Below, piece after piece: positions 40,867 to 50,379 of a stretch of DNA of 64,000 nt. Position 1 is the stretch's first letter, and every line of letters begins with the position of its first letter. The DNA is from Caulochytrium protostelioides (lineage: Eukaryota; Chytridiomycota; Caulochytriomycetes; Caulochytriales; Caulochytriaceae), in the NCBI GenBank assembly GCA_003615045.1, contig ML014115.1, forward strand, positions 124,001 to 188,000, read 5' to 3'. The position numbers were made by a program, and so were the translations under genes. Under the pieces are notes generated by a model. That model was not told where the DNA came from. It did not search any database and saw nothing but the letters and a program-made list of their open reading frames with translations.

Positions 40867-41229
40867 GGCCCCGCCGTCGTGTTCGGGAGACGCGGGCAAG
40901 CTTGCGCGATCGCTATCGCGAGCAGCGAGAAGCACGCAGCGAGCAGGTGCGGCCGCGACGGCGTTTCGTTTCGCGTCAGGATGGATAGTATGAACAGAGT
41001 TAATATGAACGATCTTATCATTCTTATCATACTGCCGTCTCTTCGAAACAGGTTCGCGATCATAGCCGTTGACGAGCCCGACACGCCTGACGAGGAAATC
41101 GGCACGACCGGGTGAACCGGGTCGGCAGGGTCGACCGGGGGCCCGGCCTACGACCGGCAGGCGCCGCGCTTCAGCAGGGCCGCGCGCTGCGGGGAGGCGG
41201 TCCCGGGGGGCCTCGATGACGCGGTCGTG

Positions 41230-41262
<33 letters not shown>

Positions 41263-41961
41263 CGCCAAGCGCGAGGGTCGCCGTCCCCGTACCGTCGCGG
41301 CGGCGGTGTGCACGTGTCCGTGCCGCCGTACAGACGACGCGCATCAGAGACGTGACCACGGCCGCGGCCGCACCCGCACCAGCTCCATGCCCGCCCCACC
41401 CGCACCCGCACCCGCGACGGCGACGGCGACGGCCACCCTTTCCCGTCTTCCCATCACGTTGCTGCCGCCGCTGCCGCCGTGCGCCGCGCGCCAGCGAGCA
41501 ACCCCTCAGCTATATAAGCCGAGTTCCGCCGGCCCGCCGCCACAGCACGCATCCACGGCCCGCGTGGCTCAGACGCCGAGCGCGCGTGGCTCAGACGCCC
41601 AAGGCGCGTGGCTCAGCCGAGGGGCGTGGCTCAGACCCCAACACCACCGGCGATCCTTGTGCGACGAGGGCCCGCTCCTTCACGCTTATCTCCGACGGAC
41701 GCCGCCCAAAGCTTTACGGCGCCGTGCGACGCGACGTCTCGAGGCTCAGCACTTCGTTGGCCCGCGGTGGGTATCGCCGGATCCGCCGCTCCCCTTTCTT
41801 CTCCATACCCGAGCACGGCAGCGCCACCACGGCGTTTTCGGACGCCCGTCTGCCTTCTCTCTCAGCCGCAGGCCGCTGCCGCCTCCGCTGCCACCGCGAG
41901 CCCCGCCGCGCTTTCCCCACAGCCTACATCCCCGGCTGCCGCCGACGTTGGCGCCGTCGCA
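40867..41961. promoter_or_regulatory. divergent promoter region with TATA and 4-copy repeat upstream of MOT1
   Basis: A (CCG)n run lies at about 41237-41263. A TATATAAG box lies at 41511-41518, about 450 bases before the MOT1 ATG. GCGTGGCTCAG occurs four times at 41562-41636, three copies with the extended GCGTGGCTCAGAC. The MOT1 frame stays open back to 41608 but with no ATG before 41962. Confidence 0.55.
41562..41636 (+). repeat. four spaced copies of GCGTGGCTCAG
   Basis: Copies start at 41562, 41584, 41606 and 41624, spaced 22, 22 and 18 bases, just downstream of the TATA box, so probably in the MOT1 5' UTR or core promoter. Confidence 0.85.
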
Positions 41962-44900
41962 ATGGCGTCCCGACTGGACCGCCTGGTGCTGCTGCTGCAC
42001 ACGGGCTCGACGCCAATGATCCGCTCGACCGCGGCCAAGCAGCTCGGCGAGATCCAGAAGCAGCATCCCGAAGATCTGTACCATTTGCTCGCGCGCGTGC
42101 TCGTGCACCTGCGCTCCTTGTCGTGGGAGACGCGCGCCGCCGCCAGCCAGGCGATCTATGCCATTGCGCAGAACGTGGCGGTGTGGTCGCCGAACGTCGC
42201 GGCGGCCGTGGAGGCTGCCCGTGATGCGGGCACCGGCGACGACGCCAGCGCAGTCATCAAGCCGGATCCCGCGGTCAAGCAGGAGGACGGCACATTACCA
42301 ACCTCCGATGATGCCGAGGACGAGGACGATGCCAGCGCGATGCTCAGTTTCAACGAGTTCGACGTGGCCCGCGTGCTGCAGCACGGACGTCCGCTGCTGG
42401 CGAGTCAGGGGGCCGAGTTCGATGTCACCGATACCAATATGGACCCCAAGGAACGCCTATTGCTACAAAAGAAGCAGCTCAAGGCGCAGCTCGGTCTTGC
42501 CAACAACTTTATCAATCTCGACTTTTTCGACGAAGCCGATTTCAAGCAGCAGCAGCTGCAACATCAGCAGCAGCAGCATCAGCAACACGCCTCGCCGTCC
42601 TCAGATCCACCCTTGAATGACGCGGCGCTCGCGGGGTTGTCAGCGCGCGAGCGCAACCGGTTGAAACGCATGCAGAAAGCGAAGGCACGCAACCCTGCGG
42701 CGCAGCCGGTACATGCCTCCGCGCTGGCAGGTTCGGCGGCCCCCCGCAAACGCAAGCCCGATACCACCGAAACCGCCGCCTCAGCGACCGCGGACGATGG
42801 CGTCAAGCGCATCAAGCCGGAAGGCGATGCCGACGACGAGAGTGCTTCTACGAAACTCGTGGTACAGCACAAGGAAGCGGAAGAGATGGACGAGTTTTTC
42901 AAAACCGCTGCGTCGCAGGAGGAGTGGCCTTTTGAAGGGCTCTGCGAGCAGCTGATGCTGGACCTGTTCTCGCCGTCGTGGCAGGTGCGCCATGGCGCGG
43001 CCCAGGGCTTGGCTCAGATCCTGCGCACGCAGCCCCAGACGGCGGGGATGCGCCGCGGCATCGCGCCCGCCGAGAACGCGAAGCGCCAGACCCGGTGGGT
43101 CGAGGACCTCGCGATCCGGCTGCTCTGTGTGCTGACGCTCGAGCGGTTCTCGGACTTCGTCGGCGACCACGTGATTGTGCCCGTCCGCGAGACCGCCGCT
43201 CAGACGCTGGGCACGCTGCTCCAGTCCTGCGATCCTGCACTGTGCCACCAGATCATGGAGAAGGGCATTATAGCGCTGATGGAGAGCAGCTCGGTCAAAA
43301 AGGAAGCCGAGCCCCCTGGCAGCCATCTCGGCAAGATCCATGCCGGGCTCGTGGGGCTGAAGTACTGGCTTGCGACCCGGGCCGATTTGGTTGCTTCGGT
43401 GATTGGCGTCGACCCCGACCGCTATCTGGATAGCGAGGCGGGATACTCGCCGGTGCTGGCGGCGATCCTGGACGGGCTTGTCTCGCCCGACGAAGAGATC
43501 CGCACGACGGCCGTTGCGGCGATCGCGCCCATTGCGGAAACGCTCGTGAAGCTGCTTGGCCCCGAGTTCGTCCAGACCGAGATCCTCGCCAGGCTCTGGT
43601 CGTCGCTGCGTGACCTCGATGATCTGAGCAGCTCCACGGCCGCCGTGATGGATTTGCTGGCGAAGCTGGTCGCCGTGCCGAGTGTGGCGCAGCGCTTTAT
43701 CCGCCGCCAAGAAGCCGACGCCCGCGACTCGCTCGATGCGCAGATCGCCTTGCTGTTCCCCTTCTTTCGGCACACGGTCACGAGCGTGCGCTCCACCGTG
43801 CTGACGACGCTGCACCGCCTAGTGTTATCGAGTCCGCCTGACGTGGTGCCCTCGTGGGTCTCCGCCACGCTGCTCTCGCATCTGGCTCGCAACTTTGCCT
43901 TGGAGCAGCGTGAAGATCTGCAGCAGCTCTCCGCGACGGTATGGGCGGCGCTGCTGACGCACATGACACGTGCGCGCGAGGCGACGATCGCCCAAATTGG
44001 GCCGATGTTCAAGTTGTTTTCGCACTGGTGCAGTATCATTATGCACCCGATGTCCGTCCACATGCCTATGGACCGCAACCTGCTCGCCCTCGTCGTCGGC
44101 GAGGCCGAGCTTCAGCTCACCCTCGTGGACCAAGCCGTTGTGCAGGCCGACCTGACGGTTCTTGATCCTGATGTGTTGCTGACGGGCCGCATGCTTGGCT
44201 GCAAGGCGCTCGGCCACGTGCTCGCCATGCTGTACACGCGCGGCTGGCTCGACGACGCGGGGCTCTGCCAGATCGTCCACATGGACGTGCTGAAGCACTA
44301 CCTGGCCTCGCCCTGGGCAGAGCAGAAGACCGCCGCCGCCCACGTCATTGAGGCGTTCTACGATACCCTCGACCTGAAGCTCCTGCCCCTGGTCGACGCG
44401 TCACCCTTGGCGCGCCAGTGGCACGACATGGTACACCAGGAGCTCGACCGCCTCGCCGCGACCGATGCCACCCAGCACCCCGAGTTCTACGAGTGCGTGC
44501 CCGCCGTCGATATCCTCCGCTCGGAGTGTCGGAGCTTGCTCTCGGGCCTCACTGCCGGCGGCATCAGCCAAGTGCCCGCGCTGCCCGCATCGGCGCCCGG
44601 CCAGGTCCACGCGCTACTCTCGACCTCGCGCCAGCTTAAGGACACCTATGTGCCCCAGATGGTTGACTACCTCACCGCGTACTACCCGCACCTTGACCGA
44701 CAAGCGCTGCTGCACGACCCCGCCGTTCGCATCGATGTTGCGCTGGCGCGATATGAGCGGCTCTACGATACCGCGAGTATGCGCGTCGCCGCATCCCTTG
44801 CCGCCGCGTGGATCTTCTCGAAGGTGCCTGTGGCGCGCATCACGCCGTACCTGAAGCCCCTGATGAAGGCGCTGCGCGCGGAAGTCCACGTGGGCCTGCA

Positions 44901-47900
44901 GGCCGAGTTCGCTCGCTCCCTTGCGCGGCTGCTGTACCTTGCGGTCGACGACCCCAACCACGCGCCGACGGTCCCGAAGGTGCTGACGAACCTTGCGATC
45001 CTCGCTGCGTCGGACCAGACCGCCGTGCCGCCGCTCGACGGCGCCGACGCGGAGATCCTGCCGGGCGACGAGGACTGCATCGTCATGACGTCCCGGATGC
45101 AGGCCGCGGTCGAGAAAGACATGGCGGCGCAGGCCGCGAAGCGCCGCCGCGGCGCCAACAAGGCCATCGACAGCCTCGACGCCGAGGCTGCGAGCGTCTC
45201 GCAGCACGCGGCCGAGGTCGCGAACGAAGTCACCGAAGCGCGGCAGCTGGTCCGGCGCGGCGCGCAGGCGGCCTACCGTGAGATCTGCGCGCTTTTTGGC
45301 GACGCTGTGTTCACCAAGCTGCCGCTCTTGCGGGAGCAGCTTGCGGACCCACTGGAGTGCTATGCGCCAGACGCCGCGGCCGAGCCGCGCGACGGCTCGG
45401 TGCTGTCGTGGTCGAGCACTGCTGCGCCGACTCGCACGGTGGCGCACGTCACCACGTGCTTGACGGCGCTGTATGGGCTCGAAGGGCCGCCCTTCCAAAG
45501 CGAGAAGCTGTTGGGCGTGGCGCACTGCTTGGACCGCCTGGCCGTCGTAGGCCCCAAACTTGTGGGGGCGCAGCACCCCCGCGTGCTGCATACCCTGCAA
45601 AACGCGGTCACCGCGGCCCTTGGCGCCCATCACCCGGTGTTGCGCCACCTTGCGTCGGTGGCGATGGCGCGCATGGCGGCGCCCTGCCCGACGGCGGTCA
45701 TGACCTGCGTGATCGACCTCGTCATCCCGTTTGTCGCGGACGCGAATAACCGCCACCACCGCCAGGGTGCCATCGAATGTCTGATGGCGATCGTGGACGA
45801 GCTGAATGACCACGTGATCCCGTACATCGTCTTCTTTATCGTGCCGGTGCTGTCGCGGATGGCCGATCCGGACCCGCTTGTCCGGTTTGCCGCGACCCAG
45901 ATCTTTGCGACCCTCGTCAAGCTGATCCCTCTCGAGAAGCACGTGCCTGACCCGGTGGGCATGCGCGAGGAGCTGATCGAGAAGCGCCAGACGGAGCGCC
46001 GGTTCCTGGGCCAGCTCACGGGCTCCGAGAAGATCGAGGAAATCGCGCTGCCCGCGGGCATCAAGGCCGAGCTGCGGTACTACCAGAAGGAAGGCGTGAG
46101 CTGGCTCGCGTTTCTGGCGCGCTACGGCCTACACGGGATTCTCTGCGATGATATGGGGTTGGGCAAGACGCTGCAGTCGATCTGTATTCTTGCGTTGGAC
46201 CACCACCAGCGCAGCGAGACGCACCGCCTCAAAGGCACCCCGGCCTCGGCGCACCTGCCTTCGCTCGTGGTCTGCCCGTCCACCCTGACCGGGCACTGGG
46301 AGTTTGAAATCGGTCACTTCGCCAGTTTCATGCGCACGCTCGTGTATGCAGGCCCCGCCGCGGAGCGCCGCCGCCTCGCGGGCGATTTCGCGGGGGTCGA
46401 TGTCGTGATCACGTCGTATGAGGTGCTGCGCAACGACATCGATCTGTTCACGCCGCAGCAGTTCAACTACTGCATTCTCGACGAGGGCCACGTCATCAAA
46501 AACCCCAAAACTAAGCTTAGCAAAGCGCTGCGCGAGGTCCGCGCCCACCATCGGCTGCTGCTGTCGGGAACGCCGATCCAGAACAACGTGCTCGAGCTGT
46601 GGGCCCTCTTTGACTGGCTGATGCCCGGATTCCTCGGTACCGAGGCGCAGTTCAACCAGCGGTTCGGCAAGCCGATCCAGGCGAGTCGCGACGCTAAGAG
46701 CAGCAGCAAGGAGCAGGAGGCGGGCGCATTGGCCCTCGAAGCTCTGCACAAGCAGGTGCTGCCCTTCCTTATGCGCCGCATGAAGGAAGATGTCCTTGAC
46801 GACTTGCCGCCCAAGATTATCCAGGACTACTACTGCGAGATGTCGGGGCTGCAGCGAATGCTGTACGAAGAGTTCTGCCGCGTCGAAGGCGCGCGCCTGC
46901 ATGCCGAGCTAACGGGCAACGCTACGGACGACGCGCCCAATGCGGAAGCTGTGATCCCTGCCGCCAGTACCGCCAGCGGCTCCCAGCACGTCTTCCAAGC
47001 GCTGCGCTACCTGCGCAAGCTGTGCAACCACCCGGCCATGGTCGTCGAGCCCAATCACCCCAAATATCCCAAGGTGCAGGAGTACTTGGCCACGATCCCT
47101 GGCCACCCGCCCATCACGGATATCCAGTTCTCGCCCAAACTAATGGCCCTGAAGCAGCTGCTCATCGACTGCGGCATCGGCGCTTCGGACGCGTCGGGCA
47201 GCGAGGACGGTCCGAGCGGTGGACGCAGCGCGGCGGGCCTGTCCGGCGTGGACTATGCGGTCGCATCGCACCGCGCGCTCATCTTCTGCCAAGTGAAGAC
47301 GATGCTCGATTTGATCCAGAACGAGCTGTTTGCCAAGCATATGCCCGGCGTCACGTTTATGCGAATGGATGGCTCGACGGAGCATGCGGCGCGCTTCAAG
47401 ATGGTGCAAGAGTTCAATCGCGACGCGAGTATCGACGTGCTCCTTCTTACGACCCAGGTCGGCGGGTTGGGTCTCAACCTGACCGGCGCTGACACGGTGA
47501 TCTTTGTCGAGCACGACTGGAACCCGAGCAAGGATCTGCAGGCCATGGATCGCGCGCACCGCATCGGCCAGAAGCGCGTGGTAAATGTGTATCGCCTGAT
47601 CACGCGCGGCACCCTCGAAGAAAAGATCATGGGCCTGCAGAAGTTCAAGCAGTCCGTCGCCAATTCGGTGGTTAACGCGGACAACGCCGGCGTCAACTCG
47701 ATGGACACCGAGCAGATCCTCGATCTATTCTCGCTCGATGAATCCGCCAAATCCACCGCGCCCGGCGCGGCCCGGTCAAGCGACATCAAGCAAGAGGGCC
47801 ATGCGACCACCAAGGAAGTCCTGGAGGGACTGGGCGGGCTCTGGGACGAGAGCGAGTATGAGAGCCTCGGTGTCGAAGAGTACATGGCGACGCTCAAGTC

Positions 47901-47904
47901 CTGA
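41962..47904 (+). CDS. MOT1: TATA-binding-protein-associated ATPase MOT1/BTAF1
   Basis: 1,980 residues from ATG 41962 (MASRLDRLVLLLHTGST), matching the conserved Mot1 start; yeast Mot1 is 1,867. A Swi2/Snf2 ATPase that removes TBP from DNA using ATP. The N-terminal ~1,300 residues are HEAT repeats that grip TBP, interrupted by a polyQ/His patch near 196-208 and a basic Lys/Arg linker. Snf2 motifs: Walker A DDMGLGKT at 1396-1403, DEGH box at 1507-1510 (DEGHVIKN is typical of Mot1), LLSGTPIQNN, then motif V QVGGLGLNLTGADTV at about 1832 and motif VI AMDRAHRIGQKR. The C-terminal bridge has NSVVNADNAG and TEQILDLFSLDE, as in the family. All catalytic residues look intact and no frameshift was seen. 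The ATG context is good (GTCGCAATGG). Confidence 0.97.
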   Translation: MASRLDRLVLLLHTGSTPMIRSTAAKQLGEIQKQHPEDLYHLLARVLVHLRSLSWETRAAASQAIYAIAQNVAVWSPNVAAAVEAARDAGTGDDASAVIKPDPAVKQEDGTLPTSDDAEDEDDASAMLSFNEFDVARVLQHGRPLLASQGAEFDVTDTNMDPKERLLLQKKQLKAQLGLANNFINLDFFDEADFKQQQLQHQQQQHQQHASPSSDPPLNDAALAGLSARERNRLKRMQKAKARNPAAQPVHASALAGSAAPRKRKPDTTETAASATADDGVKRIKPEGDADDESASTKLVVQHKEAEEMDEFFKTAASQEEWPFEGLCEQLMLDLFSPSWQVRHGAAQGLAQILRTQPQTAGMRRGIAPAENAKRQTRWVEDLAIRLLCVLTLERFSDFVGDHVIVPVRETAAQTLGTLLQSCDPALCHQIMEKGIIALMESSSVKKEAEPPGSHLGKIHAGLVGLKYWLATRADLVASVIGVDPDRYLDSEAGYSPVLAAILDGLVSPDEEIRTTAVAAIAPIAETLVKLLGPEFVQTEILARLWSSLRDLDDLSSSTAAVMDLLAKLVAVPSVAQRFIRRQEADARDSLDAQIALLFPFFRHTVTSVRSTVLTTLHRLVLSSPPDVVPSWVSATLLSHLARNFALEQREDLQQLSATVWAALLTHMTRAREATIAQIGPMFKLFSHWCSIIMHPMSVHMPMDRNLLALVVGEAELQLTLVDQAVVQADLTVLDPDVLLTGRMLGCKALGHVLAMLYTRGWLDDAGLCQIVHMDVLKHYLASPWAEQKTAAAHVIEAFYDTLDLKLLPLVDASPLARQWHDMVHQELDRLAATDATQHPEFYECVPAVDILRSECRSLLSGLTAGGISQVPALPASAPGQVHALLSTSRQLKDTYVPQMVDYLTAYYPHLDRQALLHDPAVRIDVALARYERLYDTASMRVAASLAAAWIFSKVPVARITPYLKPLMKALRAEVHVGLQAEFARSLARLLYLAVDDPNHAPTVPKVLTNLAILAASDQTAVPPLDGADAEILPGDEDCIVMTSRMQAAVEKDMAAQAAKRRRGANKAIDSLDAEAASVSQHAAEVANEVTEARQLVRRGAQAAYREICALFGDAVFTKLPLLREQLADPLECYAPDAAAEPRDGSVLSWSSTAAPTRTVAHVTTCLTALYGLEGPPFQSEKLLGVAHCLDRLAVVGPKLVGAQHPRVLHTLQNAVTAALGAHHPVLRHLASVAMARMAAPCPTAVMTCVIDLVIPFVADANNRHHRQGAIECLMAIVDELNDHVIPYIVFFIVPVLSRMADPDPLVRFAATQIFATLVKLIPLEKHVPDPVGMREELIEKRQTERRFLGQLTGSEKIEEIALPAGIKAELRYYQKEGVSWLAFLARYGLHGILCDDMGLGKTLQSICILALDHHQRSETHRLKGTPASAHLPSLVVCPSTLTGHWEFEIGHFASFMRTLVYAGPAAERRRLAGDFAGVDVVITSYEVLRNDIDLFTPQQFNYCILDEGHVIKNPKTKLSKALREVRAHHRLLLSGTPIQNNVLELWALFDWLMPGFLGTEAQFNQRFGKPIQASRDAKSSSKEQEAGALALEALHKQVLPFLMRRMKEDVLDDLPPKIIQDYYCEMSGLQRMLYEEFCRVEGARLHAELTGNATDDAPNAEAVIPAASTASGSQHVFQALRYLRKLCNHPAMVVEPNHPKYPKVQEYLATIPGHPPITDIQFSPKLMALKQLLIDCGIGASDASGSEDGPSGGRSAAGLSGVDYAVASHRALIFCQVKTMLDLIQNELFAKHMPGVTFMRMDGSTEHAARFKMVQEFNRDASIDVLLLTTQVGGLGLNLTGADTVIFVEHDWNPSKDLQAMDRAHRIGQKRVVNVYRLITRGTLEEKIMGLQKFKQSVANSVVNADNAGVNSMDTEQILDLFSLDESAKSTAPGAARSSDIKQEGHATTKEVLEGLGGLWDESEYESLGVEEYMATLKS

Positions 47905-48830
47905 AAATTTTTTCTTTGGCTGCATCTCGCTTCCGCCGAGTTTTGTGTAGATTTTGTGTAAACTTATCCCGAAGCACCTGCCGCCGCGTCATCGTGTGCT
48001 TTTGCGGAGTCCCCGGTCGCCGTGAGACATCGCGCCTCGAGTCCGGCCAAAGGCGGGATCAAAACAAAGACGAATTCAAGGCCGACCACAGGGTCCAGCG
48101 CGGCAGGCCTCGTCGAGGCCAGAGACCGCGTTGGATGGGCGCGCCATCTGCCCTGGCGCCATCTGCGCAGGTGGCGAACCCCCCCCTCCTGGCGAGCGCC
48201 GGTCGTCTGCGCCGCCATGCTCCGCCACCACATGACGGCGCACCCGCCCAGCCGCCGTGGCTCGTCTCGGGTGGACGGCGGGTCTTTGAGGAGGTGTTCA
48301 TGTGCATCGCGCGCCTTGATAGGGCGCTTGGTTCGGGACGAGCAGGTTCCAGCGACGCGCGGTCCCGCCTCGGACGACGCCGTTGCGCCACGCAGTATAC
48401 ACGATGCACGAGAGACAAGAGATGGGCGATGAACCCGAGAGCCCGTGCTTGTCTGTCGTCTGGTCGTCTGGTGCAGGAGGAAGGGAAGGGGGCCGCGGTT
48501 GCGGCACGATGCGGTCGACGCTTGGACCATCCATCGTTCACCGTTTGCATGATTACTGTCGAGCCGCCATCGCTTGATCCCTGGATCGGAACACGTTGCC
48601 GCACACTCCGTCCGCTCTGATAGAAAAAGAACCGAGAATCCCCATCCTGTCATCGTGACGGCGCTTTCAACGAGTTCATAAGGTATTCTGGTTCGCACGC
48701 AAGCACGGAAATCCGCGCTGAACGGCATCGCAGCCGTATCGGCATTATCGACGGCACCCACCGACCCTCGCTCGAAGGTCCCTGACTCAGCGCAGACGTC
48801 GGCATCGTGGCGCCGCAGGATTCGCGAGCC
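47905..48830. other. intergenic between MOT1 and PRS1-type gene
   Basis: T-rich 3' flank just after MOT1 (about 47905-47960). Further on, a minus-strand 300-codon open frame has Arg/Ser/His-rich shadow composition and no ATG with domain support. No gene supported. Confidence 0.5.
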
Positions 48831-50141
48831 ATGCGCAAGATCAAGTGCTTCAGTGGGTCGTCGCACCCGGAGCTCTCGGCCCTGATTCTGGAGCGGCTCG
48901 GTCTGCCCGCGGCGCCCGCGACTGTGAAGCGCTTCGCGAACCAGGAGCTTGTCGTCGACCTGGGCTGCTCGGTCCGCGACGAAGATGTCTTTATCATCCA
49001 GAGCGGGTCGACGTCAACGAACGACCATCTCTTTGAGCTGCTGATCATGATCAACGCCTGCAAGATCGCGAGCGCCCGCCGCATCACCGCGGTCCTGCCG
49101 TATTTTCCGTATAACAAGCAGAGCAAGAAGAAGAAGCCGCGCGGCGCCATCACCGCCAAGCTGGTGGGCAATATGCTGGCGGTCGCCGGAGTCGACCACA
49201 TCATCACGCTGGATCTCCACTCGTCGCAGATCCAGGGCTTCTTCAACAAGCCCGTCGACAACCTCGTCGCTGAGCCCACGATCGCACGGTTCATCCGCGA
49301 GCAGTTCCCGAACTACGAGCAGGGCGTCGTGATCTGCAAGAACGCCGGCGGCGCCAAGCGCGTCACGAGTCTCGCGGACCGCTTGAACATGGACTTCGCG
49401 CTCATCCACCGCGAGCGCTACCACGTGCAGCAGGAGCACGCGCGGCCTGCGGGCACGGTGGCGCAGTTCCGCTCCGACTCGCCAAGCACGCCGCACAAAG
49501 CGCCGCGCGGCACGCGCACCGCCATCAACCAGCACCAGCACGTGCTGTCGCCACGGTCGGCCGCCACGATGACGAGCGCGCCGCCGAGCGCCGCTGTCGC
49601 GATGGGCGTCGGCATGGGTCCGGCGATGGGCGACGACTCGGACGCTGAGCCCATCCGCCCCGCCTCGCCGTCGCAGATTGGCGCGGCCTCGTACAACGAG
49701 ACCCGCGAGGCCACGAGCCTACGCATGGCGCATATGATGGACCTCATGCGCAGCCCGCCGCCGCCTTCCGAGCAGATCGCCGTCGAGACGCGCCTTACGC
49801 TCGTCGGCGACGTCCAGGGCAAAGTCTGCTTCATGGTCGACGACATCATCGACGGGACGCACTCCTTCCTCGATGCAGCAGAACACCTAAAGCGATGCGG
49901 CGCATCGCATGTGTTCGTGATTGCGACGCACGGGATCTTGAGCGATGCGGGCGTCTTCGAGATCGAGGCCAACGCCGCCGTCGACGGCCTCATCGTCACC
50001 AACTCCTACCCCATCTCCGCGGAGAAGGTCGCGGGCTGCCGCAAGCTCCGCATGATCGACATCAGTGGCACGCTGGCCGAAGCCATTCGCCGCACGCACA
50101 ACGGCGAAAGTATCTCGTATCTCTTCAACACCGCCATCTAA
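48831..50141 (+). CDS. PRS1: ribose-phosphate diphosphokinase, Prs1-type with internal insertion
   Basis: 436 residues from ATG 48831 (MRKIKCFSGSSHPELS), where family members start. Makes PRPP from ribose-5-phosphate and ATP for purine, pyrimidine, His, Trp and NAD synthesis. Conserved parts: SVRDEDVFIIQSGS, DLHSSQIQGFFNKPVDNL, GGAKRVTSLADRLNMDFALI (catalytic flexible loop) and AEAIRRTHNGESISYLF. A ~125-residue Ser/Pro/Ala-rich insertion separates HRER (about 194) from VGDVQGK (about 325). Yeast Prs1, and to a lesser extent Prs5, carry a non-homologous region at this place. The PRPP loop reads VDDIIDGTHSFLDAAEHL rather than the canonical DDMADTCGT form, again as in Prs1. It therefore probably works as a hetero-oligomer with a canonical subunit, which is not in this window. 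Confidence 0.95.
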   Translation: MRKIKCFSGSSHPELSALILERLGLPAAPATVKRFANQELVVDLGCSVRDEDVFIIQSGSTSTNDHLFELLIMINACKIASARRITAVLPYFPYNKQSKKKKPRGAITAKLVGNMLAVAGVDHIITLDLHSSQIQGFFNKPVDNLVAEPTIARFIREQFPNYEQGVVICKNAGGAKRVTSLADRLNMDFALIHRERYHVQQEHARPAGTVAQFRSDSPSTPHKAPRGTRTAINQHQHVLSPRSAATMTSAPPSAAVAMGVGMGPAMGDDSDAEPIRPASPSQIGAASYNETREATSLRMAHMMDLMRSPPPPSEQIAVETRLTLVGDVQGKVCFMVDDIIDGTHSFLDAAEHLKRCGASHVFVIATHGILSDAGVFEIEANAAVDGLIVTNSYPISAEKVAGCRKLRMIDISGTLAEAIRRTHNGESISYLFNTAI

Positions 50142-50379
50142 TGTTTTTCTCTCTGTCATTATTCATATGGCATGCTAAGTCTTTCTCGTTTTTGCCGGGC
50201 GCTGGATCGAGGTATCGACGAGGAAAGTTGGCCAGAACGCACATCGAAAGGTTCAGCCAGCTGCTGTTGCTACCGCCGCTGCTGCTGTTCATGAATAGGA
50301 TTGAAAAAAAAAATCGAGCAGGACGCTGTTTTTGCTCGCTCGGATCGTAACGCTCCGTCTTTACGTCGTTTCGCGATCC
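50142..50379. other. convergent 3' region PRS1-PEX11
   Basis: T-rich after the PRS1-type stop; includes a 9-A run at about 50305. Both genes end here. Confidence 0.5.

Noticed and set aside
47964-48866. 300-codon minus-strand open frame between MOT1 and PRS1-type
   Set aside because: Arg/Ser/His-rich, no hydrophobic core pattern or motif, overlaps the PRS1 start; likely promoter DNA.
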